DNA of 26,248 bases from positions 9,924 through 36,171 of the forward strand of contig DGTF01000032.1 in NCBI GenBank assembly GCA_002394235.1, read 5' to 3'. Position numbers and translations under genes: made by a program. The stretch's first letter is position 1; each line of letters begins with the position of its first letter. Below the pieces are notes generated by a model that saw nothing but the letters and a program-made list of their open reading frames with translations, made no database searches and was not told where the DNA came from. This document shows positions 14,050-20,802 of this stretch, in pieces. The DNA is from Eubacterium sp. UBA4343 (GTDB lineage Bacteria; Bacillota; Clostridia; Lachnospirales; Lachnospiraceae).

Positions 14050-16317
14050 TTACTGATTCTCCGACAGGTAATTAGAAAGGTCTTCATTGCTGACACCGTC
14101 GGTAAAATAGTCGTTCCCGCTCTCGGTATCCTCCGATCCGATATCCACGGTCGGCAGATCCGTTCCATCCTGCGCTGTTCCTACGGTTATATCATTGCCC
14201 GTCACCGTTTCTCCCGCCTCAGTCGTAGACGCATCCGTCTCTCCATTTCCGGAGGATGTGTCATTTCCGGAAGCTGAAGATGCCGTTGTCGTATAAATCG
14301 GGCCGTTATCACCGATCGAGAACTCCTTGTTGATCATCTGCGCAGTGGTCACAAATCCTGTCTCAACATCAGAAGCGGTGTACCCGTCTTCATCCGGGAA
14401 GATATTCATATATGGAAGAAGCTCTGTGAAGATGTTCCTCGCAATACTTTCGGCGTAGCATGAGGATTCCTGATTCTCCGCATTCGGTTCGTCAACCGCG
14501 ACATAGACCACCACCTTCGGATCATCAAGCGGCGCAAATCCGATGAAGGAGAGAATATACTTGTTGTTGCCTCGCGGAAGCTTCTCTGCGGTTCCCGTTT
14601 TTCCTCCCATGCTGTAGCCCGGGATTTTTGCGACATAGCCGGTTCCGCCATACTCCATTACTGTCCCCATGGCTTCCCGGACCTTCTCGCTCACCGCTTC
14701 CGTGTTTGTCCTTCTCTCAAGAACCGGATTGATGGTCTGCACTACAGCTCCGTTTTCATCCGTGATCTGCTTAACGACGTGCGGTTTATAATAATAGCCG
14801 CCGTTGATGGCTGCGGAGATGGCAGCAGCCTCCTGTATCATTGTCACGGTAAAGCCCTGTCCGAACGATGAGGTGGCCAGCTCCACCGGTCCCATGGTAT
14901 CCGCATCAAACAGAAGGCCTGTGCTCTCACCCGGGAGATCAATGCCCGTCTTCATCCCAAAATTGAAGATATTATCATATTTGAGGAATTCTTCTTCTCC
15001 GATCAGTGCGCCGATCTGCATCAGAGCATCGTTGCAGGAATACTTCACCGCCTCGTCGACGGTTACCTGCCCGTGAGTGCCCTCGCAGGCGATATATTTA
15101 TCGGCTACCTGCTGTCCCCCGTCACAGATAAAGGTGGAATTATCATTCAGAACCCCGGTCGTGTATCCCTCCGCGACAGTGATCGGCTTGTAAACCGATC
15201 CCGGCTCAAACGCATCGGATATGGTAAAGTTCTGCCACAGACTGCTCAGAGCATCCATCATATCATCATTGCTCATTTTTTTGATCTCTTCCTCGGAATA
15301 AAAAGGTGTCAGATCACGCGGATTATTCAGGTCATACCATTTATCGGAATCCAGTCCCAGAACTTCTCCGGTATTCGGATCCATCACAACGACACCGACA
15401 TTTTTGGCGCCATTATTCTTCTCATCGTTATCCGCCTGCTCATTTTCATACTCTTCCAGAGCGTCACGGATAATCTGCTGGACATTGACATCGATCGTGG
15501 ATACGACATTGTCCCCATCCTTCGCGGCAATCGTAGACTGTTCCACATCCGCGTTATCGGTGTAATAACCGTACTGTCTTCCATCGACCCCGTTGAGGAT
15601 GTCTGAGTAATATCCCTCAATACCCCAGTCCGCCGTTGTGCCGTCATAAGTAAAACCGATGGTGTCACAGGCAAGTGAATTCAGCGGATATGTCCGGACA
15701 TAATTTTCTTCAAACCAGACTCCCTTGATATTCTCCCTTTCTTCCTTTTCCTCGTCTGTGAGCTTTGCATTTTCCTTACTGGTCACATCCGTATATTCTT
15801 CGAAGTTCTGCTTGTCCGTGATGGACAATCCGGTCTTCAGAATCTGATACTGACTGTTCTTTGTATCATCATCCGTGAGCAGCTTGCGAATGGAAGCCTC
15901 ATCAATCCCAAGAACATCGACAAGTGCCTTTACCGTAGGCTCCAGATATGTCTGAGTGGAAGTCCCGTCAAGACCGCTCACCTCAGTATTCACGACCTTA
16001 CAGTCCAGAATGACGTTGTATTCCTTCTCACTCGATGCCAGAATTGTCCCGTTCCGGTCTGTAATATCTCCTCTCCGATAGGGAATCGTTGCGCTTGAGT
16101 ACTGCTGCTGTGCCTGTGTCTGCACGATTCTTTCATACCGTTCGCCCTGAGAGGCGTTGATATAGGTAATCCGAAGTGCAAGCCCCGCCAGGCATATGAC
16201 AACCAGAAGGAACAGCGCCACAAGCTTTCTGCTCGTCCTGAGCCCGATCCGCCGCTGACGCATGCGGCGCTCTCTTCTCTTCTCCGGACGTTCTCTTCGA
16301 TTCGTTCTTCTGCTCAA
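14050..16317 (-). CDS. ftsI: class B penicillin-binding protein (FtsI/SpoVD-like transpeptidase)
   Basis: This is a peptidoglycan transpeptidase that crosslinks septal (or spore-cortex) wall on the outer face of the membrane. The 755 residues comprise a very basic cytoplasmic N-terminus, one membrane helix (about 31-51), the dimerisation domain (IPYRRGDITDRNG, 78-90) and the transpeptidase domain. The latter has SVYK (374-377), SCN (427-429) and KTG (573-575), so the active site is complete. There is no PASTA domain, which argues against typical SpoVD. Instead the last 80 residues form a Ser/Thr/Gly/Asp-rich acidic tail. The start is TTG 16315-16317, seven bases after AAAAAGGAG. The first ATG would cut 18 basic residues. 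Between ftsL and this gene lies a large hairpin (16393-16491). Which class B role it serves cannot be decided from sequence alone. Confidence 0.93.
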   Translation of the reverse strand: MSRRTNRRERPEKRRERRMRQRRIGLRTSRKLVALFLLVVICLAGLALRITYINASQGERYERIVQTQAQQQYSSATIPYRRGDITDRNGTILASSEKEYNVILDCKVVNTEVSGLDGTSTQTYLEPTVKALVDVLGIDEASIRKLLTDDDTKNSQYQILKTGLSITDKQNFEEYTDVTSKENAKLTDEEKEERENIKGVWFEENYVRTYPLNSLACDTIGFTYDGTTADWGIEGYYSDILNGVDGRQYGYYTDNADVEQSTIAAKDGDNVVSTIDVNVQQIIRDALEEYENEQADNDEKNNGAKNVGVVVMDPNTGEVLGLDSDKWYDLNNPRDLTPFYSEEEIKKMSNDDMMDALSSLWQNFTISDAFEPGSVYKPITVAEGYTTGVLNDNSTFICDGGQQVADKYIACEGTHGQVTVDEAVKYSCNDALMQIGALIGEEEFLKYDNIFNFGMKTGIDLPGESTGLLFDADTMGPVELATSSFGQGFTVTMIQEAAAISAAINGGYYYKPHVVKQITDENGAVVQTINPVLERRTNTEAVSEKVREAMGTVMEYGGTGYVAKIPGYSMGGKTGTAEKLPRGNNKYILSFIGFAPLDDPKVVVYVAVDEPNAENQESSCYAESIARNIFTELLPYMNIFPDEDGYTASDVETGFVTTAQMINKEFSIGDNGPIYTTTASSASGNDTSSGNGETDASTTEAGETVTGNDITVGTAQDGTDLPTVDIGSEDTESGNDYFTDGVSNEDLSNYLSENQ

Positions 16318-16324
16318 ATCAAAT

Positions 16325-16333
16325 CTCCTTTTT
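16325..16333 (-). promoter_or_regulatory. strong ribosome binding site supporting a TTG start for the PBP
   Basis: AAAAAGGAG lies seven bases before TTG 16315-16317. Confidence 0.7.
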
Positions 16334-16392
16334 CACGCGCACAAATCTGTCATTTCCCGGAAAAAGCAATCCGAAAATATACTTTTCTGCGC

Positions 16393-16491
16393 AAAAAACA
16401 TCAGAACCATATGAACTAATCTGGGAAGCCGCGGATACGCGCTGCCCGACGGCAGCGGCGCGTCTTCTCAGATCAATTCACATGGTTCTGA
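16393..16491 (-). terminator. long near-perfect hairpin with T run between ftsL and the PBP gene
   Basis: TCAGAACCAT (16401-16410) pairs with ATGGTTCTGA (16482-16491). Pairing continues inward for about 28 bp with G-U pairs and one mismatch, then through a GC-rich top (CTGCC/GGCAG, ACGCG/CGCGT) with bulges. On the minus strand six T follow at 16393-16398. It may terminate the mraZ-rsmH-ftsL transcript or act as an attenuator in the PBP leader. Confidence 0.7.
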
Positions 16492-16492
16492 A

Positions 16493-16521
16493 ATTATAAC
16501 ATAATAATGTCTGCTTGTCTC
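16493..16521 (-). promoter_or_regulatory. possible extended -10 promoter for the PBP gene
   Basis: On the minus strand TATGTTATAAT is a full extended -10 (TATAAT at 16493-16498). GAGACA lies 17 bases upstream (16516-16521). The predicted start would fall just inside the base of the large hairpin. Confidence 0.5.
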
Positions 16522-16587
16522 GTTTTCCATTCAGCATCCGGATCCAACGGCGATTCGCAGGAGTTCTTCTCTCCCGGCTCATGCGGA

Positions 16588-17124
16588 TCACCCATCATCC
16601 TCAGATAAGTTCTGGTACTGACGCACATAGCTCTCATCCTCTGCGCTGTAGTAACGAATCTGGGATTCCGTTGCATAATGCATATTCAGCTTATTCAATG
16701 CCGTTTCCTTCACATCATCCATCGACAGCGATGCCATGGCCTCCTTGTAGTATGCGTCATTGTCTGCCTTAAGCTGACTGAGCGCATTCTGCATCGAGGC
16801 GATCTCCTCTGTCTGATTCGTCAGATCAGAGCGGAGCTGCAGATAATGAATGCAGAGAAAAACCGTGACGATACATACTGCGGAAAGAAAAAGAACATAT
16901 CCGGCGCTCATATTCTTCGCCCTGGCGCGGTTGCTCTTCGTCCGCTCACTCACCTTCGGCCTTACCTCCTCAATAATGTCCTCCTCTGTTTCTTCCTCGA
17001 AACTTCGGACGGCATTACCGTCTTCATATGATTCCTGCAGTCTGTAGTACTTTGCCGAACCCGATTTTATCGAATTTACCCTTCGTTTTGCATTTGTATA
17101 TGATTTCGTATTTCTTCTGGCCAT
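16588..17124 (-). CDS. ftsL: FtsL-like cell division protein
   Basis: FtsL is a small bitopic protein that pairs with FtsB/DivIC and FtsQ/DivIB to activate the septal synthase. The 178-residue reading from ATG 17122-17124 (MARRNTKSYT) starts 25 bases after rsmH. A longer frame would overlap rsmH. The order is an acidic/basic cytoplasmic N-terminal part (1-70), one membrane helix (about 73-94), a heptad-like coiled coil (about 95-125) and a short polar end. Sequence identity in FtsL is always low, so the call rests on topology and on its position between rsmH and the class B PBP. The cytoplasmic part, with the cluster EEETEEDIIEEV, is longer than in many FtsL proteins. Confidence 0.8.
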   Translation of the reverse strand: MARRNTKSYTNAKRRVNSIKSGSAKYYRLQESYEDGNAVRSFEEETEEDIIEEVRPKVSERTKSNRARAKNMSAGYVLFLSAVCIVTVFLCIHYLQLRSDLTNQTEEIASMQNALSQLKADNDAYYKEAMASLSMDDVKETALNKLNMHYATESQIRYYSAEDESYVRQYQNLSEDDG

Positions 17125-17149
17125 TCCTGCTATCCTGTATTCAGGGAAA

Positions 17150-18094
17150 TCATCCTGCGCTTCGCTTCTCGAACACCCTGAGCTTCGCACTCTTCGAACG
17201 AGGATTCTCTTCCATTTCTTCTACCGACGGAACGATAGGCTTTCGTGTAACAACAAAACCTTTTGACTTTCTTCCGCATACACATACCGGAAACTGCGGA
17301 GGACAGATACACGGGTTTTCATTTCTTTTGAAAATGTTCTTGACGATGCGGTCCTCCAGAGAATGAAACGTAATCACACAGATTCTTCCGCCCTCATTCA
17401 GCAGACCGATCATGCTGTCCAGCGAATCCTTCAGAACATCAAGTTCACCGTTAACCTCTATACGGATCGCCTGAAACGTCCGCTTCGCCGGATGTCCGCC
17501 TGTCGCTCTCATTCTGGCCGGAATAGAGGCCTTGATGATACCGGCAAGTTCTCCGGTTGTCCGGATCGGTTTTTTCTCCCGCTCCAGACAGATATGTTTG
17601 GCGATATTCTCGGCAAATTTCTCCTCACCATAATCACGAATCACTTGATACAACTGCTCTTTGCTGTAGGTGTTTACGACCGTATAAGCAGAAAGCTCAC
17701 GCCTCTGGTCCATTCTCATGTCCAGTGGGGCGTCTGCCCGGTAGGTAAATCCACGGCTTGAATCATCCAGCTGGTGCGAAGATACACCAAGATCCAGCAA
17801 TATACCGTCTGCGCCGGCAATGCCCTGATCTGTCAGCATGCTTTTCATCTCGTGATAGTTGCCCCGGAGAATCGTTACCCGATCCTTATATTCCATAAGA
17901 CGATTCCCGGCCGCCTCAATCGCGTCAGCATCCTGATCAATCCCGATGAGTCTTCCCCCACCTGTAAGACGCTTGCAAACTTCAAACGCGTGTCCGCCAC
18001 CCCCTAATGTGCCGTCCACGTAGATTCCGTCAGGCTTAATATTCAGATTCTCGATGGTCTCATTTAACAATACCGATTTATGACTGAATTCCAT
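17150..18094 (-). CDS. rsmH: 16S rRNA (cytosine(1402)-N(4))-methyltransferase RsmH (MraW)
   Basis: RsmH uses S-adenosylmethionine to methylate N4 of C1402 in the decoding centre of 16S rRNA. The 314 residues are full length. The SAM-binding block [10 protein letters not shown] (27-36), [32 protein letters not shown] and the C-terminal [20 protein letters not shown] are characteristic. It lies 22 bases after mraZ, the invariant dcw order. The N-terminal [13 protein letters not shown] supports the start. Confidence 0.98.
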   Translation of the reverse strand: MEFSHKSVLLNETIENLNIKPDGIYVDGTLGGGGHAFEVCKRLTGGGRLIGIDQDADAIEAAGNRLMEYKDRVTILRGNYHEMKSMLTDQGIAGADGILLDLGVSSHQLDDSSRGFTYRADAPLDMRMDQRRELSAYTVVNTYSKEQLYQVIRDYGEEKFAENIAKHICLEREKKPIRTTGELAGIIKASIPARMRATGGHPAKRTFQAIRIEVNGELDVLKDSLDSMIGLLNEGGRICVITFHSLEDRIVKNIFKRNENPCICPPQFPVCVCGRKSKGFVVTRKPIVPSVEEMEENPRSKSAKLRVFEKRSAG

Positions 18095-18116
18095 ATCCCA
18101 GCTCCTGCATCAGACT

Positions 18117-18548
18117 TCAGATTGACACTCCAATATCCTGCAGTCCCTTCGCAATGGCATCCATGTCTTCGTAATCGTTGTTATCCGCCCACCGGTCCTT
18201 GCTCCAGACTTCAATGCGATCCAGGTTCCCGGCCAGAATCACATCCTTTTCCAGACCTGCATATTCCCGCAGCGTACCCGGCACGAGAATTCTCCCCTGC
18301 TTGTCCAGTTCACAGCCTGTTGCTCCGCTGACAAAGAAACGGGTGAAGGTTCTTGCATCTTTACTTGTAAGTGGCAATTCGGCCAGTTTCTTCTCGAAGG
18401 CTTTCCACGATGCAGCCGGATAGATCGACAGACATCCATCCAATCCTCTTGTCAGGACAAAGTTCTCCCCAAGCTCCTCCCTGAACTTGGATGGGATGAT
18501 CAGTCTTCCTTTGCTATCAATTGTATGGCTGTACTCACCCATGAACAT
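18117..18548 (-). CDS. mraZ: transcriptional regulator MraZ
   Basis: MraZ is a double AbrB-like DNA-binding protein that usually represses its own dcw promoter by binding direct repeats near it. The start is ATG 18546-18548 ([15 protein letters not shown]), giving 143 residues, the common clostridial length. A longer open frame upstream would read through the operator and is rejected. Both swapped-hairpin repeats are seen: [16 protein letters not shown] with FVLTRGLD, and [16 protein letters not shown] with [13 protein letters not shown]. The operator (18629-18652) and promoter (18663-18691) lie just upstream, so autoregulation is very likely. Confidence 0.97.
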   Translation of the reverse strand: MFMGEYSHTIDSKGRLIIPSKFREELGENFVLTRGLDGCLSIYPAASWKAFEKKLAELPLTSKDARTFTRFFVSGATGCELDKQGRILVPGTLREYAGLEKDVILAGNLDRIEVWSKDRWADNNDYEDMDAIAKGLQDIGVSI

Positions 18549-18628
18549 AGAAACAATAACCTCATTCGTGACTGCGGCAGAGAGCCCTCCACTTCCTCCC
18601 CAAGAAGCGTTCTGGTCTCCCTTTTCTA

Positions 18629-18652
18629 CCACAATTCACCACAAATCACCAC
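18629..18652 (-). promoter_or_regulatory. MraZ operator: three GTGG boxes with exact 10-bp spacing
   Basis: Read on the minus strand, GTGGTGATTT, GTGGTGAATT and GTGG follow each other (plus-strand CCAC at 18649-18652, 18639-18642 and 18629-18632). MraZ operators in other bacteria are three or four G-rich direct repeats at this spacing. Here they lie just downstream of the predicted transcription start. Confidence 0.85.
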
Positions 18653-18662
18653 CTATGTTCCC

Positions 18663-18691
18663 ATTTTAGTCTTGCTCCCCCTAAAAATCAA
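18663..18691 (-). promoter_or_regulatory. promoter of the dcw cluster
   Basis: On the minus strand TTGATT (18686-18691), a 17-base spacer and TAAAAT (18663-18668) lie just before the MraZ boxes. Confidence 0.75.
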
Positions 18692-18694
18692 CCG

Positions 18695-18708
18695 ATTTTC
18701 GCGAAAAT
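18695..18708. promoter_or_regulatory. 14-bp perfect palindrome just upstream of the dcw -35
   Basis: ATTTTCGCGAAAAT is self-complementary throughout and ends four bases before the -35 box, a position suited to an activator or second repressor. No binding protein is identified. Confidence 0.45.
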
Positions 18709-18714
18709 TATGTG

Positions 18715-18742
18715 AAAAAACCGGCCCCGTTACAGGGCCGGT
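18715..18742 (-). terminator. intrinsic terminator upstream of the dcw promoter
   Basis: ACCGGCCC (18720-18727) pairs with GGGCCGGT (18735-18742). On the minus strand six T follow. It ends transcription from the cation transporter and insulates the dcw promoter. Confidence 0.9.
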
Positions 18743-19044
18743 CTATCTTGTGTTTCGTGTCAACTCTGACACATGATGTAGCGGATGTGCCACTTTCGGT
18801 CAGCATCCGCCTTGCCGTAAGTGAAGCGGCGCGCCGGAACATTGACCCAGAAGGCGATAGCAATGATCAGCCGCCGGAAATCCTGTACATCGTGCCATGC
18901 GCCGGAGCAATGACGGCATCCTGTTACAATGCGGCTATGATTCCGGCCGCTCCGAGAAATTCTGTTAAAGGCAATGCCTCCTTCGCATCAATTTCTACTG
19001 TCAAATTTGAAATATCAGGAATCAGCTCACATCATCTTCTTTTA
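18743..19044. other. 302-bp interval after the cation transporter, no supported gene
   Basis: On the minus strand a frame continuing past the transporter stop contains ELIPDISN, a copy of the transporter's own last residues, followed by about 30 open codons and a TAA. A further short frame follows. No ribosome site or family match supports a gene. The reverse open frame is a shadow. It may be decayed coding DNA. Confidence 0.4.
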
Positions 19045-19074
19045 TCAATTCGGAATATCCGGAATCAGCTCCAC
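19001..19074. repeat. imperfect 30-bp direct repeat around the cation transporter stop codon
   Basis: 19045-19074 (the last codons plus stop, encoding VELIPDIPN) is repeated at 19001-19030 with a few substitutions and indels. The second copy lies after the stop. Confidence 0.7.
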
Positions 19075-19944
19075 ATAGTACTGATCAAATTTATCCTTTA
19101 GTTTCTCCCGAATCGCGTCACGAATCAGATGCAGATGACGCAAAACCACAACATCCGACTCGCTGTCAATGTAAATCTCCACCCATGTCTTTCGTCCGGT
19201 CTGGATAACCTCGAGAAAGTTAATATCACATGAATATTTCCGCAGTTCCTCCTCAGCTACCGCACGTACCTCCTCAACGGTCTCCGGAGGTGCCGAGAAC
19301 AGCAGAAGATTCCGGGTATTTGCCGCGATTTCCCGAATCGGACGGATGATCAGGACAATCGCCATCACCGACGCAATCACCGGATCCATGTAGGGCGTGA
19401 CAAATGCATACGGCGTTTTTTTCAGGAAAATAGTCAGAAGAAAGGCCAGCGCAAGTCCCGCACTTGTATATACATAGATTTTCCAGGAGTAGATCTCCGC
19501 CTCGATGATCATGGACTCATACTTGCGGCTGAGGTGCTTCAGAACCAGGCACATCGCCAGCGTGCCGATGCTCGAAATCATCTCATACAGAAAGACGGCA
19601 CCGGCATCGATCATCTGCCCTCCGCCGATTATTGTGCGGATATTGTCGTACAGAAGATCGATATCCACAATTACCAGAGCGAGGTACTTCATGATAATAA
19701 ACAGCGACTCCACCTGTCCGTACCCGTACGGATGCCGCTCCGATGCCGGCTTATAAAGAAACGGAATCAGAACCATCAGCGGTCCGATGAGAATCACATC
19801 AACGAAATCGAAGACGAAATCCATCAGAACCGCCCTTGAACCCGCGACGAGAAAAATCAGAAACTCGGCGGCAGCAAATACCACTGTCCCGATAAAAGAG
19901 ATCCGCATCGCAACCTTTTCAATTTTCAGTTTTTTCTCCTGCAT
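19045..19944 (-). CDS. cation diffusion facilitator (CDF) family transporter, divergent COG3965-like type
   Basis: CDF proteins export divalent metals (Zn, Fe, Mn, Co, Cd) by proton exchange. The 299-residue protein has about six hydrophobic segments and a cytoplasmic C-terminal domain (about 218-299). GSRAVLMDFVFDFVD (35-49) keeps aspartates of the TM2 site, and HPYGYGQVE (71-79) is the family loop. The TM5 half of the classical metal site (HxxxD) is missing: that segment reads AEIYSWKIYVYTS. In this it resembles the COG3965 subgroup, whose substrate is poorly known. GGAG lies ten bases before the ATG. It is 81 bases downstream of gatD on the same strand and is closed by the terminator at 18715-18742. 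Confidence 0.85.
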   Translation of the reverse strand: MQEKKLKIEKVAMRISFIGTVVFAAAEFLIFLVAGSRAVLMDFVFDFVDVILIGPLMVLIPFLYKPASERHPYGYGQVESLFIIMKYLALVIVDIDLLYDNIRTIIGGGQMIDAGAVFLYEMISSIGTLAMCLVLKHLSRKYESMIIEAEIYSWKIYVYTSAGLALAFLLTIFLKKTPYAFVTPYMDPVIASVMAIVLIIRPIREIAANTRNLLLFSAPPETVEEVRAVAEEELRKYSCDINFLEVIQTGRKTWVEIYIDSESDVVVLRHLHLIRDAIREKLKDKFDQYYVELIPDIPN

Positions 19945-19963
19945 ACACAGATGTCTCCAATTT

Positions 19964-19972
19964 ATTATACCA
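19964..19972 (-). promoter_or_regulatory. possible extended -10 before the cation transporter
   Basis: On the minus strand TGGTATAAT ends 19 bases before the ATG. No good -35 is seen and the implied leader would be very short, so this is tentative. Confidence 0.3.
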
Positions 19973-20025
19973 GCTCACAGATCACCGGCATATCAGGCTC
20001 CAAGGCTCTTTCAATCAAAATATGC

Positions 20026-20781
20026 TCAGTCATCTGCTCCGGCGGTGCCGGCCATTACGCCAGCAAGAACGCTGTCGTGGGCCTGTTTTTCAAAAGCATC
20101 CTTCAGCGGCTCCAGATCAAAACTTCCATATTTCCGTTCCAGCGCCGTTTTCAGCAGGAAATCACAGAACTCCGGGTTCTTCGGCAGCACCGGCCCATGG
20201 CTGTAGGAACCGAAGACATTCCTGTAATGCACGCCCTCTGTTCCATCCTCTCCGTTGTTTCCATAACCCTTCAAAACCGTACCGAGCGGTTTCACGCCCT
20301 TGCCCAGATATGTTCTGCCGCTGTGATTTTCAAAACCGACGACCGTGCTTCCGCCACAGGAGGCATCGAGCCGAAAGGCATAGTTATCAATCATACGGCG
20401 GCTTCCGCCCCTGGTATAAAAATCAACTGCGCCCAGGAACTCACATCTGACTCCGTCATAAGTCTCATAGTAATGTCCGAGCATCTGGTAACCTCCGCAG
20501 ATACACAAAAATGCTTTTCCGTCCTCAATGGCTGAACGGATCGCGTCCGCCTTTCCTGCCTTCAGGTCCTTCAAAAGAACCTCCTGTTCAAAGTCCTGGC
20601 CGCCGCCGATAAAGAACAGATCATATTGGGAGAGATCCTCATGATCTCCAAGGCCGACCCGCGTAATGCTCGCGTCAATGCCTCTCCACTCCAGCCGTTT
20701 CTGCATGCACCGGATATTTCCGCGGTCTCCGTACAGATTCAGCACTTCCGGATAGAGATGGCAGATTTTCAATTCACTCAT
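20026..20781 (-). CDS. gatD: lipid II isoglutaminyl synthase, glutamine amidotransferase subunit (GatD)
   Basis: GatD supplies ammonia from glutamine to MurT, which amidates the D-glutamate of lipid II at the cytoplasmic membrane face. The 251-residue protein has a class I glutaminase core of the CobB/CobQ type: YGDRGN (17-22), FIGGGQDFEQ (57-66), the nucleophile in CICGGYQML (C94) and a histidine in GSYSHGPVLPKNP. Length is normal for GatD. The start lies 21 bases after the murT stop, so the two are co-transcribed. MurT/GatD is typical of Gram-positive bacteria. Confidence 0.96.
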   Translation of the reverse strand: MSELKICHLYPEVLNLYGDRGNIRCMQKRLEWRGIDASITRVGLGDHEDLSQYDLFFIGGGQDFEQEVLLKDLKAGKADAIRSAIEDGKAFLCICGGYQMLGHYYETYDGVRCEFLGAVDFYTRGGSRRMIDNYAFRLDASCGGSTVVGFENHSGRTYLGKGVKPLGTVLKGYGNNGEDGTEGVHYRNVFGSYSHGPVLPKNPEFCDFLLKTALERKYGSFDLEPLKDAFEKQAHDSVLAGVMAGTAGADD

Positions 20782-20802
20782 AGCTCAACCTTCCTCTCCT
20801 TG

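Noticed and set aside
13842..14168. N-terminal extension of the mraY frame
   Set aside because: It overlaps the PBP gene, has no family similarity, and the ATG at 13839-13841 has a good ribosome site and gives the normal MraY length.
18549..18632. Upstream extension of the mraZ frame
   Set aside because: It would be translated through the MraZ operator, and MFMGEY is the conserved MraZ N-terminus.
18712..19101. 129-codon plus-strand frame after the cation transporter
   Set aside because: It crosses a strong minus-strand terminator and the end of the transporter gene, and nothing in it resembles a known protein.
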